Shown piece by piece: positions 44,776-54,302 of a stretch of 64,000 bases of DNA. Made by a program: the position numbers and the translations under genes. The DNA is from Bacteroidia bacterium (lineage in GTDB: Bacteria; Bacteroidota; Bacteroidia; B-17B0; Aurantibacillaceae), in contig JAEUTP010000019.1 in the NCBI GenBank assembly GCA_016787705.1, positions 49,932 through 113,931 of the forward strand, read 5' to 3'. Below the pieces are notes generated by a model. That model made no database searches, was not told the origin of the DNA, and was given only the letters and a program-made list of their open reading frames with translations. Within the stretch, counting starts at the first letter, position 1, and each line of letters opens with the position of its first letter.

Positions 44776-45912
44776 GTGAAACGCCCAAAAATAGCATATT
44801 TATCTTCTGACGATCCTAAAAACAAAAGTATCTGGAGTGGTACTCATTATTCAATTTACAAGTCCTTGTGTGGTTTTGGAGATGTATATATACTTGGCCC
44901 TTACAAGCCTTCTTTAAAACTGTTTATTGCCCAAGCTATTAACCAGTTAAGTTTAAAATTATTTAATAAAAGATATAGTTACCGGCACAGCATTTTTATA
45001 AGCAAAGGCTACGCAAGCTACTTTAATAAAAGGCTTAAAGAAAAGAACTACGACTACATTGTTGCTCCTGCAGGGTCTTGCGAATTGGCCTATATTGAAA
45101 CAAATGTACCCGTAATTTATATTACTGACGGTACTTTTGCAGGCTGTTTAAATTATCATGACAGTTTAAAAAATCTCACTAAAAAATCAATTAAAGAGGG
45201 AAATTTTATCGAACAACAATCCATTCAAAAAAGTAAATTCGTTATTGTTTCTTCAGAATGGGCAAAAATGTCGGTTATTAAAGATTATAAGACCGATCCT
45301 GCCAAAGTAAATATAATACCTTTTGGTGCAAATTTTGACCGTTTGCCAACTAAAGAAGAACTTGAATTTTCTGCTCCTGTAGAATGGAAGCTCTTATTTG
45401 TTGGTGTATATTGGAAAAATAAAGGTGGAGAAATTGCTTATAATGCATTTAAATTGCTTTTAGCGAAAGGCTACAACGCATCCTTAACTATTTTAGGCTG
45501 TATTCCACCCGATGAGTTCAATCACCCCAAAATGACTGTAATTTCTTTTATTGATAAAAATGATCCTAAAGGTCAAGAACAATTAAATGACATTTATAAG
45601 CAACATCATTTTTTAATACTGCCAACCCGTTTTGATTGCACGCCTATTGTTATAAACGAGGCCAGCGCTTACGGCATGCCTTGTATTATAGCAAATACAG
45701 GTGGTGTGGCAGGCCATTTAAAAGAAAGAAGAAATGGCTTTTTAGTTAATTACAGTGATCAAGGAAAAAGCTATGCAGATAAGATCTCTCATTTAATTGA
45801 TCATCCAAATGAATACACACAATTAAGAAAAGAAACACGAAAATTGTACGATGAGTTGCTTAACTGGAATAACTGGACAGAGCAATTAAAAAAACTAATA
45901 GGAATCACTTAA
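44776..45912 (+). CDS. glycosyltransferase family 4, the only plus-strand gene of the glycan locus
   Basis: 378 residues with a GTG start. N-terminal GT-B half (IAYLSSDDPKNKSIWSGTHYS, a typical opening for GT4 enzymes of this type) and a donor half with KLLFVGVYWKNKGG, LTILGCIPPDEF and NEASAYGMPCIIANTGGVAGHL. It is flanked by divergent glycosyltransferases and ends just before a repeat element. Its opposite orientation splits the locus into a 12-gene and a 5-gene minus-strand part. Confidence 0.88.
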   Translation: MKRPKIAYLSSDDPKNKSIWSGTHYSIYKSLCGFGDVYILGPYKPSLKLFIAQAINQLSLKLFNKRYSYRHSIFISKGYASYFNKRLKEKNYDYIVAPAGSCELAYIETNVPVIYITDGTFAGCLNYHDSLKNLTKKSIKEGNFIEQQSIQKSKFVIVSSEWAKMSVIKDYKTDPAKVNIIPFGANFDRLPTKEELEFSAPVEWKLLFVGVYWKNKGGEIAYNAFKLLLAKGYNASLTILGCIPPDEFNHPKMTVISFIDKNDPKGQEQLNDIYKQHHFLILPTRFDCTPIVINEASAYGMPCIIANTGGVAGHLKERRNGFLVNYSDQGKSYADKISHLIDHPNEYTQLRKETRKLYDELLNWNNWTEQLKKLIGIT

Positions 45913-45919
45913 AAAAAAA

Positions 45920-46056
45920 CACATAGGCCACATAGTTTTTTAGAAACAATTGTGTTATAAAAAAGAAAATCATAGCGCCTCTTTTTTCGATAAATCGAAA
46001 AAAGCTATGTAGACTCAGTTTATTTAACATCAATAAAACTCTATGTTTCTATGTGG
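45920..46056 (+). repeat. MITE-like element with inverted ends and a central bulged palindrome
   Basis: The left end CACATAGGCCACATAGTTTT (45920-45939) matches, imperfectly, the reverse complement of the right end (46035-46056, CCACATAGAAACATAGAGTTTT). The middle has CATAG + CTTTTTTCGAT (45971-45991) pairing with ATCGAAAAAAG + CTATG (45994-46009), interrupted by a 5-base bulge. Non-coding, between convergent genes. The design (inverted ends plus central hairpin) equals that of 19275-19427, though the sequence differs. Confidence 0.6.
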
Positions 46057-46066
46057 TTAAAAAAAA

Positions 46067-47103
46067 TCAGGCTTTCCTGAATTTTCGAATAAGGCATTTT
46101 GTAAGCAACTTGCTTTTTTTATCCAGCGTTACCTTTGTTACTTTTGAAAGCATAGATCTTGAATACAAACTGTAGGCTGCAAGCCCAAGATTTGAATAAC
46201 CGCAGCTATCAAACCAGAATTTATGCAGGAACAAGTTAAAAGAGTTTTCATTAAATGCTTTATTCTTTTTATTCTGCTCTTTTAAATTCAATAAAAAAAC
46301 TTCTATTTCATTAAGTGTTTTAATAGAGGTAACAAAAACATTATTACCAATTAAATTTAAAATAGCAAATTGTTCATCGGTTAATTTAAACTTAAGCTGA
46401 TCGCAGTATTCTTTTCGTATTTTTTCACTTATTGCAAGTTGAGTAGCGTGATTTTGGTTACTTATTTGCGTAGCATGCGAACGGTACTTTAACAAAGGCA
46501 CTGCCACATTTCTAAACTCTCCAAAAAAAGCCAGATCTGTCCATAATTTATAATCCTCTGCGTGCACATAATCTTTTTTGTAAAGTAAATTCTTTTCAGC
46601 AAAAATATTTTTCATCATCACTGTTGGGTGGCAAAAACAGGGAGAAAAAAATAACACAGCTTTTTGATAATCGCTGTTATTCTTATTTTTTTTGAGGGAT
46701 GTTCTCTTTTCCGTAAGCAAAAAATAATCGCTTCCCACGGCAATGGCTTTTGGATCGCTCTCAAACTCTTTTACCTGTAACTCAAGACGCTGTGGTAATG
46801 CCACATCGTCTGCATCCATACGGGCAATGTAGTTGCCTTTTGCAATTTTTAAGCCTTTGTTTAAAGAGTTAATCAATCCCATATTACTTTCGTTTTTAAT
46901 AAAAACAATACGCGGATCTTTAAACGAAAGAATTATTTTTTCAGAATCATCGGTAGAGCCATCGTTAATTATTAAGAATTCAAAGTCCATGAAACTCTGA
47001 TCGAGAATACTTTTAATAGCTTCATGAAGATACTTAGCGCCGTTATAAACGGGCATCAGTACTGAAACCGCAGGCGATTGATTATTTATATTTTTATCCA
47101 GTC
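46067..47103 (-). CDS. glycosyltransferase family 2, non-canonical start
   Basis: GT-A enzyme of about 340 residues. MPVYNGAKYLHEAI, INDGSTDDSEKI, ARMDADDVALPQRLE (metal-binding DADD) and EDYKLWTDLAFFGEF are typical. The first ATG (47056) falls inside the conserved first strand (V-S-V-L-M-P-V-Y-N-G), so translation must begin earlier. Upstream the frame reads DKNINNQSPAVSVL after a CTG at 47103-47101, or NNQSPAVSVL after an ATA at 47091; no ATG/GTG/TTG is present before a TGA. I chose CTG, overlapping the fucosyltransferase gene end. Family certain, start uncertain. Confidence 0.85.
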
Positions 47104-47970
47104 AGCAGGAATAAGATCGTTAGTATTAATTTTTTTATCAGCAAACCAATTTTTTGGCGCAATAATCTTTTTACTTTTATTTTGATTTAACCAGGCACCC
47201 CACCAGCTAAAACTACTGTTAGCAATAATAGTATGTTTGCACCGGCTCATTAAGATCAGTTCTTCCTGTGTAGTTATATCGTTTGCTTTCCCATCAACAA
47301 ATTGCTTCTTCTCAATAAAATCAAGATGGGTTTTGCACCAATCAAGATCATCGCTAAAGATAAAAAAAACAGGGTCAGGCACCTTATTTTTTACTTGCTC
47401 TAAAGCAGCTTTGTAATAATCCAATTCAAGATAACCATGAAATTGATTAGCAGATTTTAAACTCACAAAATCGCCACGCCTTACATGCAAAGAAACAGAA
47501 TTTACTTCGCCAATGTTTTTATCGATCAATAAAGCAGCGGCGCTCAGCGGTTCTTTCAAAGTAATTTCTGTTAATAATTTTTCCCTGAAAGAATTAAAAT
47601 ATTTTTCACTTTGCCAGTAACCATTCAGATAAGTGTCTTTTGGAAGGTTTAAAAATTCAGTATGAAAATTAAAGTGGTGTTCGTTAAAAATCATTTTATT
47701 AAATAAACCGGGACTCATCTTTTTTAAACGCGTAATTACCCTACCCTGATTAAAATTGAAAACCTTCAATGTTTCTTCATTTGCAATAGAAGCTAAAATA
47801 TTAAAAGGCTCCAATTCAAATTTACGTTGCGTATAAGCACCATGCGATACTAATTTTAAGTGCGATGTATCCAAAGCAAGATCTGTTTTGTGATAGTTTG
47901 CCAATGCACTACCCGCAGCGTATTGAAACAGCTGATTACCTAACCCTCCTATGAGCTTAACAACGATCAT
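47086..47970 (-). CDS. alpha-1,2-fucosyltransferase (GT11)-like
   Basis: 294 residues. KLIGGLGNQLFQYAAGSALA at the N-terminus and SLHVRRGDFV near residue 165 are the GT11 signature motifs, with the HVRRGD loop binding GDP. SFSWWGAWLNQ follows. It transfers L-fucose (or a related deoxysugar) from GDP-fucose onto galactose in surface glycans. No GDP-fucose synthesis genes are in the window, so the donor must come from elsewhere. It overlaps the GT2 at 47970 (TAATG). Confidence 0.92.
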   Translation of the reverse strand: MIVVKLIGGLGNQLFQYAAGSALANYHKTDLALDTSHLKLVSHGAYTQRKFELEPFNILASIANEETLKVFNFNQGRVITRLKKMSPGLFNKMIFNEHHFNFHTEFLNLPKDTYLNGYWQSEKYFNSFREKLLTEITLKEPLSAAALLIDKNIGEVNSVSLHVRRGDFVSLKSANQFHGYLELDYYKAALEQVKNKVPDPVFFIFSDDLDWCKTHLDFIEKKQFVDGKANDITTQEELILMSRCKHTIIANSSFSWWGAWLNQNKSKKIIAPKNWFADKKINTNDLIPADWIKI

Positions 47971-48911
47971 TAAAAACGTTCTATTTTAAATATATTTTTA
48001 TTATAACGACTTGTGAGCAATCTTTTTTTAACCTTCTTAAATAAACTGTTCTTAGGAAGATCAGAGAAAACTTCTTTTAAGAAGCCATCTATATTGCCTG
48101 GTATTTCAACTTCCGATCTTAACATATCGTAATTTTTCACGTCGAACTGAACAAACAATTCCTGGAAAAATAAGAGTGATTTTTTTGTATTTAATTTATC
48201 AGAATAAATAGTAGAAAAGAGAAAAAGATTTTCTTGTAACACTATTTTCTTATTGGTAGACACCTCTTGCGTTAACTGCTCTTCATTGCCATCCACAACC
48301 GTTACAAGGGCTTCGGGGATACACAAAAAGTGTTTATGCTTTTTTAAATACGCTATATAAAACTCAACATCTACTAACCATTTATAATTTTTATTAAAAC
48401 TTAGAGATTCATTTTTTTTAAAGATAACAGCACTTGGTGCACCCACGCAATTTCTAAAGAATAAAAATTCAGGCTGTGCCTTTAATCTTTTTAATTGCGC
48501 ATTGGTTTGTTTATGTAAATAATGTTCGTTTGTTTTTTTAAAATAAATATCAGAATAGGAGAATGCAAAATCAATTTTCGCATCAGATTCCAAAGCCGTA
48601 ACAAATTTTTGAAGGCTTTCTTTATTCGTAAAATAATCGTCGTGGTGCAGTATTTTAATATAATTACCTTTTGCCTGCTTTACAGCATTATTCCAGTTTT
48701 CCGGACTTCCTAAAGCTATTTTATTTTTAAAATAACGGGGCTTTGGTTCGTTATACGCTTCTACTATCTTTTTAACTGAATCATCCGGGGTATCATCACT
48801 TACAATAATTTCATAATTAGTATACGTTTGCATTAAAACAGAATCGATTGCTTTTTTAAGTAGCAAAGGCTGTTTGTAAGCGGGTATACATATTGAAACT
48901 AATGCGTTCAT
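47970..48911 (-). CDS. glycosyltransferase family 2
   Basis: 313 residues: SICIPAYKQPLLLKKAIDSVLMQTYTNYEIIVSDDTPDDS, IKILHHDDYFTNKESL (DxD equivalent) and a WLVDVEFYIAYLKKHKHF acceptor-side segment. Its N-terminus abuts the stop of the next gene upstream (TAAATG) and its stop overlaps the fucosyltransferase start, so it is in the middle of a tightly packed operon. Confidence 0.88.
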   Translation of the reverse strand: MNALVSICIPAYKQPLLLKKAIDSVLMQTYTNYEIIVSDDTPDDSVKKIVEAYNEPKPRYFKNKIALGSPENWNNAVKQAKGNYIKILHHDDYFTNKESLQKFVTALESDAKIDFAFSYSDIYFKKTNEHYLHKQTNAQLKRLKAQPEFLFFRNCVGAPSAVIFKKNESLSFNKNYKWLVDVEFYIAYLKKHKHFLCIPEALVTVVDGNEEQLTQEVSTNKKIVLQENLFLFSTIYSDKLNTKKSLLFFQELFVQFDVKNYDMLRSEVEIPGNIDGFLKEVFSDLPKNSLFKKVKKRLLTSRYNKNIFKIERF

Positions 48912-49691
48912 TTATTTACTCGACCAGTGTGATGAAGCTTTTGAAACGTTGCTTCTGTAGTACTTTTCTTCTTCGGTTAAATTATCTGAATTTATATACC
49001 AGGGCAAATGTAAGAATTCATATTCTCCCCCTACCCTGTAAGCCTTACACATTTCTGCATTACCAAAGGCCAATGGTTTGTATAAAGCAAAAGTGGTATC
49101 TACCATTGCATCATATACATTATTTTCAACCTGCTTTTGCCAATAAATCTTTTCCCATTCCTGCACTTCATTCTTTTTATCGTATTCATCCGGCAAATCG
49201 TTTACTCTTAAAGCAGCGCCTGCCTTTTCAATTGAGTTATACTTTGACAAAATAGTATATAACTTATATACAACATTTGCAGGGCATGAAGAATTAGGAA
49301 TTACATCCGGATCGGTATAAACGTAAAAGCCCTTTTTAATCTCTTCAAAAAAAGTTGTTTGCCAAAGTGCCATGTAGCCCACATTACGTTTTAAAAAAAT
49401 AATTTTATGCTTTGTAGTTTTATAATATTCCAATAACGGAGGATAAGTTGAATCATTATCAAGTATAATAATATTCGAATAATTATTTCTTTCGAGCCAG
49501 TTAATTAACTGTAACATACATGTATAACGGTTACGGTTATTAATAACTATAGGAATTTTATAAGAATCTGCTTCGGTTAAAGTACTTGTTAAGAATAAGC
49601 GATTTATCTTTCTAAAGAATTTTGAAGTGGCCGACAAGCCTTTCTTTTTTATGGAAAACAAAGTTTCTTTTATCACATTATCATTAGACAT
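48912..49691 (-). CDS. glycosyltransferase-like protein, GT-A fold
   Basis: About 259 residues. IPIVINNRNRYTCMLQLINWLERNNYSNIIILDNDST and YVYTDPDVIPNSSCP (D-x-D metal motif) define a GT-A enzyme of a less common type. ATG 49691 (SNDNVIKETL) lies just after the upstream GT2 stop; an earlier ATG at 49757 lies inside that gene and was not used. The acceptor half is short. Function beyond sugar transfer cannot be stated. Confidence 0.75.
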   Translation of the reverse strand: MSNDNVIKETLFSIKKKGLSATSKFFRKINRLFLTSTLTEADSYKIPIVINNRNRYTCMLQLINWLERNNYSNIIILDNDSTYPPLLEYYKTTKHKIIFLKRNVGYMALWQTTFFEEIKKGFYVYTDPDVIPNSSCPANVVYKLYTILSKYNSIEKAGAALRVNDLPDEYDKKNEVQEWEKIYWQKQVENNVYDAMVDTTFALYKPLAFGNAEMCKAYRVGGEYEFLHLPWYINSDNLTEEEKYYRSNVSKASSHWSSK

Positions 49692-49692
49692 T

Positions 49693-50451
49693 TTATTTCC
49701 CCCTGAACTTTTGAATAGTACTAATGATCTTTGAATATTTACTGCGCGAAAAAACATTGTGCTTTTTTAAACTTTCAAATATAGGTTCAGATATATTTAA
49801 ATGCCAGGCTCTTTCCCTTTCTTCGGTTAATAAAGCCGCAAGTTTTGAATCATTACTTACACCACTGCCATCAAATACAGAAATAAAGCGATTAATATGA
49901 TCGCAGGAAACATTTGGCTTTAAGAGGCAGCGGATAAAAAATTCATAGTCGCCTGCAATTTTAAAATCAGTGCGATAAAGACCATATTTTTTAAAAAGAT
50001 CGGCTTTTATAAAAACGCATGGATGCCAAAACGTGCTATTCAACATAAAATCAAGATCGATCTTGGTTGGGGCAACGTGTGTTTCTTTTTTTCCTTCCTT
50101 ATTCATAATAAGGTTTCCGTAATAAAACGAGGCATCTGTTACCAAAGCAGCAACAGAACTCAGGGTATTTTTTTCGCTTAAAACATCGCCACTGTTTAAG
50201 AACAATAAATATTTACCGGTAGCTTCTAAGATGCCTTTGTTTTGCGCATCGTAAATACCGCTGTCAGGTTCAGAAATAGTATAATCAATATTATCCTTAT
50301 AACTTTCAATAACACTTACGCTATCATCTGAACTGTTACCATCAATAACAATATATTCAAGATCTTTATGATCCTGCGAAATAACACTCTCAATGGTCTT
50401 TTTTAAACCTTCGCTGTTATTTAAATTTATAGTTATGATTGAAAATAACAT
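49693..50451 (-). CDS. glycosyltransferase family 2, WcaA-like (copy A of a duplicated pair)
   Basis: 252 residues. FSIITINLNNSEGLKKTIESV, DSGIYDAQNKGI, FLNSGDVLSEKNTL and HPCVFIKADLFKKYG are typical of WcaA/colanic-type GT2 enzymes. The gene at 51484-52308 has the same architecture (DKGIYDAMNKGM, FLGSDDVFYDKDVL, HQAIFYKRDYM). Each is preceded by a GT8-like gene, so a two-gene unit appears twice. Confidence 0.87.
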   Translation of the reverse strand: MLFSIITINLNNSEGLKKTIESVISQDHKDLEYIVIDGNSSDDSVSVIESYKDNIDYTISEPDSGIYDAQNKGILEATGKYLLFLNSGDVLSEKNTLSSVAALVTDASFYYGNLIMNKEGKKETHVAPTKIDLDFMLNSTFWHPCVFIKADLFKKYGLYRTDFKIAGDYEFFIRCLLKPNVSCDHINRFISVFDGSGVSNDSKLAALLTEERERAWHLNISEPIFESLKKHNVFSRSKYSKIISTIQKFRGK

Positions 50452-50461
50452 TTGTTTTTAT

Positions 50462-51466
50462 TTATACTTTACGACTTACTTTTTCAAGAAAACCTATCAT
50501 TTTAAGTACAATGCTTTTTGCCGCAGAAGTTCTTTCTTTCTCTTTTTTATAAAGTGCGTAAGAAATTGGAACTGTTTTTAATTTAGAATAGCCCTGCGCT
50601 TCAATTTTTTCAAAATAAGGTTCATACAATTTTTTTAACAAAGGAAATTTATTAAAATCATACCGCGTGTAAAACCTAGAGATCTCATTTTTATCAGTGC
50701 TTAAATTACTAAAATGATAGAATACTAATTTAGAATTATCATTCAGTACAACTTCTTCATTTTTAATTTCTACGACAGAACGTTCATGAAGGTTCCATGG
50801 AGCCATATTAAATTTATAACTTTTTAAAACAGCCACATCATTATAATACATTGGTGCTAAATTCATCCACAACTGATCTACAAATAATCCTTCAGAAGTG
50901 CGGTTATAGCCAATGGTCAGCGTTCTTTCTTCCCACCAATCCAACATAGCAAGAGCATTTTTACTTTTTGCATTTATACCTAAAAACCCAAGGTTGTAAA
51001 TTCCATAATTTAAAAATAATGGCTCATAGGCTCCAAATTCATCCAGCTTAATGGGAGATGTTATATGTGGCGTTAAAGCCATGGAATGAGTTTTCAGTAT
51101 TTCATTTATTTCTTGTATACTATCATAAAAACAAATATCCGGATCTATGTAATAAATAATTTCCGCATCCTTATTTTGTTGAATTATGTATTTAAAAAAC
51201 GAAGGTTTTACGCAGGTATTAAATTCAATGATATCATATTTGGCAATTAACTCATTTACATTAATTGCTTTTAACTCTTTAACAGGAACTATGGCTGCCG
51301 GTTTAAAATTATCATAATTAACCACCGGAGAAAGTTCATCTACCAAACCAATATAAAATTGAAAATCGGGATTAAATTTTAAAAAAGATTCCTTTAGCAC
51401 GTTGGCCTGCGCTAAATAATTATTAGAGCAAAGTGTAAATGCAAAATATTTTTGTTTGGAATCCAT
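50462..51466 (-). CDS. GT8-like nucleotide-sugar transferase (copy A)
   Basis: 334 residues. FTLCSNNYLAQANVLKESFL opens a GT-A fold; EIIYYIDPDICFYDS holds the DxD motif, and SYKFNMAPWNLHERSV and KLVFYHFSNL are strands of the acceptor side. The protein at 52315-53358 shows the same blocks (YIDADMYFYSDP, IAPWNLQQYSF, AVFFHYHGL), so they are paralogues. Specificity unknown. Confidence 0.78.
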   Translation of the reverse strand: MDSKQKYFAFTLCSNNYLAQANVLKESFLKFNPDFQFYIGLVDELSPVVNYDNFKPAAIVPVKELKAINVNELIAKYDIIEFNTCVKPSFFKYIIQQNKDAEIIYYIDPDICFYDSIQEINEILKTHSMALTPHITSPIKLDEFGAYEPLFLNYGIYNLGFLGINAKSKNALAMLDWWEERTLTIGYNRTSEGLFVDQLWMNLAPMYYNDVAVLKSYKFNMAPWNLHERSVVEIKNEEVVLNDNSKLVFYHFSNLSTDKNEISRFYTRYDFNKFPLLKKLYEPYFEKIEAQGYSKLKTVPISYALYKKEKERTSAAKSIVLKMIGFLEKVSRKV

Positions 51467-51483
51467 AAAATACAGAAGTGAAT

Positions 51484-52308
51484 TTAAGAAAATTTATTCA
51501 ATACTCTTCGTATGCTCCTTTTTACTGATCCCAGCTTATATCTTAAAGGATGATTTTCTTGCTGCAAGCGCAATACATCTTTATAATAAACAAATTTACT
51601 GGTGTTTATAAAATGATTGAAGGGTGAGAAATTAAAATAAAGCATCACATTGTTTACAAAATCTCTCGATAGGTTTGCATCACCACTGTTGCCCGAAAAG
51701 CCTTCTACAGAATACTTTGTTATTGTAAGTTCTGTATGTGCAAATTTGGTTTTAGCCCAAAATCTTAAATTCAGGTCCCAATCTGCCGATTTTACGTAGT
51801 CAAGATTATAATAACCTACATGCTCTAACATATAATCCCGCTTATAAAAAATAGCCTGGTGACAAATATTCTGGTTCAATAATTTTTCTGTTGTAAATTT
51901 GCCGGCATATATCTCGCCATTTTTAGCCCAAGCTGTATCGCCTATTATCAATACATTTCCGTAAACCACTTCCCTATCGGTATTTGTTAGTTTTTTACTT
52001 ATGGTTGAAAGTACATCCTTGTCATAAAAAACATCATCGCTACCTAAAAAAAACAACCATTCGCCTTTTGCCAGGTCCATACCTTTATTCATGGCATCGT
52101 AAATGCCTTTATCCTTATCGCTATATACTTTAATATTTGCATATGTTAAAGTATACTCATCCAGAATCTTTAAAGTTCCGTCAGTAGAAACAGCATCCAT
52201 TATCAGCACTTCAAAAGAGGCACTTTGTTCAAAAACACTGTCCAGGCAAGCCTTCAGGGTTTTTGAAGAATTAAATGTTGGTATGATTATAGAAATAAGG
52301 GGACGCAA
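51484..52308 (-). CDS. glycosyltransferase family 2, WcaA-like (copy B)
   Basis: 274 residues with a TTG start. SIIIPTFNSSKTLKACLDSVFEQ, MDAVSTDGTLKIL, DKGIYDAMNKGM and FLGSDDVFYD. It ends with a basic C-terminus (LGSVKRSIRRVLNKFS) that may bind the membrane. See copy A at 49693-50451. Confidence 0.88.
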   Translation of the reverse strand: MRPLISIIIPTFNSSKTLKACLDSVFEQSASFEVLIMDAVSTDGTLKILDEYTLTYANIKVYSDKDKGIYDAMNKGMDLAKGEWLFFLGSDDVFYDKDVLSTISKKLTNTDREVVYGNVLIIGDTAWAKNGEIYAGKFTTEKLLNQNICHQAIFYKRDYMLEHVGYYNLDYVKSADWDLNLRFWAKTKFAHTELTITKYSVEGFSGNSGDANLSRDFVNNVMLYFNFSPFNHFINTSKFVYYKDVLRLQQENHPLRYKLGSVKRSIRRVLNKFS

Positions 52309-52314
52309 AATGCT

Positions 52315-53358
52315 TTATATTTTCTCGTAAAAAAAGTAATGAAAGTGTTTCAATTTTGATGCCATACTCTTACCAAACACATTGCCCAGTGATTGCCTTG
52401 TATCTTTTAAATACTTGGTGATACTGCTTTTTAATGTAAACGGCATTTCGGGCGAAGGTGCATTTGCCCCGTCAACATTAACTCCCGGCAATTTATTATT
52501 TAATTGTTTTTTTACTTCTAAAAGTTTTTTTACATAAGGAAAATAAAATAAGGCGCGGGCATCGTCGGTCATTTCATAATCATTACCGGTAAGTGATACA
52601 ACACCATTATTATAAAATCTTAAACCGTGGTAATGAAAGAAAACAGCGTTAAATTTTTTGCCCGATCTTTTTTCCATTCCCGTTATTTTTCCATTATTGT
52701 TTACGAAAGAATATTGCTGAAGATTCCATGGAGCAATACCTCCACCTAAATGCTGCAATTCATGTACACCCTTAAAACGTGTTGTCCAATCGTCAAGGTA
52801 TTTCTGATCGCCAAATTTACCGTCCTCTATTCTGCCATAACACCAGTCAATACAGGCATTTCGCCACCAACGTAAAACTTCCATGCCTTTTGCATCATTT
52901 TTAAATGTTACAAATTGTACGCAGTATTTTCCATAGATCTCAGATTCTTTATATTCAGGCGTAAAACGGTGTTCTGTAATTAAGACCGAACTATTGCCCA
53001 TTTCTTCTATTAATATGGTTGGATCTGAATAAAAGTACATATCCGCATCAATATAGGTGCAGTTATCTAATTTGTAGGTTTCTATTGAATATAAAATGGT
53101 AGATGAGGCGCATGTCCAGCAATACTCACCGGCACTACGGCCCGGTTTAATACGCAACAGATCCTTATCTTCAAATTCTTTTAGAGAAACAACAGTTAAT
53201 TTAGGGTAATTCTCTTTTTTAAAAAACTCATAACACGTATCATCAAATGCAAAAACATATAAATGAAAATTTTTGCATTGCCTCTCCAGAGACTGATACA
53301 TGAGCAATCCGCGCGAGAGATAAGAGGAGTTAAATAATGTGCAAAAATTCAGTTTCAC
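52315..53358 (-). CDS. GT8-like nucleotide-sugar transferase (copy B)
   Basis: 347 residues. FCTLFNSSYLSRGLLMYQSL, TYIDADMYFYSDPTIL (DxD), KFGDQKYLDDWTTRF and GGGIAPWNLQQY. ATG overlaps the FkbM-like gene stop by 4 bases. See copy A at 50462-51466 for the shared blocks. Confidence 0.78.
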   Translation of the reverse strand: MKLNFCTLFNSSYLSRGLLMYQSLERQCKNFHLYVFAFDDTCYEFFKKENYPKLTVVSLKEFEDKDLLRIKPGRSAGEYCWTCASSTILYSIETYKLDNCTYIDADMYFYSDPTILIEEMGNSSVLITEHRFTPEYKESEIYGKYCVQFVTFKNDAKGMEVLRWWRNACIDWCYGRIEDGKFGDQKYLDDWTTRFKGVHELQHLGGGIAPWNLQQYSFVNNNGKITGMEKRSGKKFNAVFFHYHGLRFYNNGVVSLTGNDYEMTDDARALFYFPYVKKLLEVKKQLNNKLPGVNVDGANAPSPEMPFTLKSSITKYLKDTRQSLGNVFGKSMASKLKHFHYFFYEKI

Positions 53359-54302
53359 AATTTATTGATATAATGGGTTAATTTATTTTTAATTTTTTGT
53401 TTTGTAGTAAATGTAACCTGGATAGGCCTTATTTGTTCAAGTGAGTATTTTTCAAGTTCGGAAAATAAATTTTTATCAATTGTATTTTTAAGATTTAAAA
53501 GATCAAGCGCAAAGCCATGCTGTTGCTTAATAGTACTAAATACCCAGCCCAATAAAATATCACGATCACTGTTCTTATTTTCGAATGAATTAAAATAAGT
53601 GATCTCGCCCCAGCACGAACTGTTTGGGATATTAAAATCGGTAGCGGGATCTAATTTATATTTTTGCAGTGTTGTTTTGGCAATACGTTTTGAACCCATG
53701 ATGTTTATTTCAGAAGCCCAGTAAGGCATTTTATCCATATAGGTCAATACACCGTGAAATTTATCTTCGCCTTTATAGGCATCAATTATACCAGGCTCAA
53801 ATTGTGCAATAATGGCATTTTTTTGAAGTTCGTCTGACAGCGAAGTAAACAAGCGCAGATCTGTTCCCTGCGAATCGGTTTTGAACCAATCCATATAATT
53901 GATGTTCTTTTCTTTTAATACCGATGCTAACGAAACATTTTTCAGTTCAATTGTTTTTTCAACTTTAAAAAGATCAGAAAAACTCCAGCTTTCTAATTTA
54001 TCAATTAAAGGATATAGCGAGCTTGAACAATGCGGAGATGACGTTAAATAAAAAACAGTTGTTTTGTCTTCTTTATTAGAAACAATGGCATTTATTAAAT
54101 GAACTTTTTTATAGCCTGAATCTGTTTCTGAATTATTAAAATCGCGGTCATCAGCATCAAAAGCTACACAAACAGAGTGTTTTGCTATCATGCGCCATTC
54201 CGGGTGAATCTCTCCCGAAGCGCCAATATCCAATAATACAGGAGGTTTATCCTGCAATAGTTGTGTGGTCAATACTTTTTCTATCAGTTGGTTCAATTCC
54301 AT
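53355..54302 (-). CDS. FkbM-like methyltransferase
   Basis: 315 residues. VLLDIGASGEIHPEWRM carries the SAM-binding glycine region, VAFDADDRDF the ribose-binding acidic site, and MDWFKTDSQGTDLRLFTSL the FkbM-type catalytic stretch. FkbM-family proteins O-methylate sugars in glycans and natural products. It overlaps the fusion gene upstream by TAATG. Confidence 0.75.
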   Translation of the reverse strand: MELNQLIEKVLTTQLLQDKPPVLLDIGASGEIHPEWRMIAKHSVCVAFDADDRDFNNSETDSGYKKVHLINAIVSNKEDKTTVFYLTSSPHCSSSLYPLIDKLESWSFSDLFKVEKTIELKNVSLASVLKEKNINYMDWFKTDSQGTDLRLFTSLSDELQKNAIIAQFEPGIIDAYKGEDKFHGVLTYMDKMPYWASEINIMGSKRIAKTTLQKYKLDPATDFNIPNSSCWGEITYFNSFENKNSDRDILLGWVFSTIKQQHGFALDLLNLKNTIDKNLFSELEKYSLEQIRPIQVTFTTKQKIKNKLTHYINKL

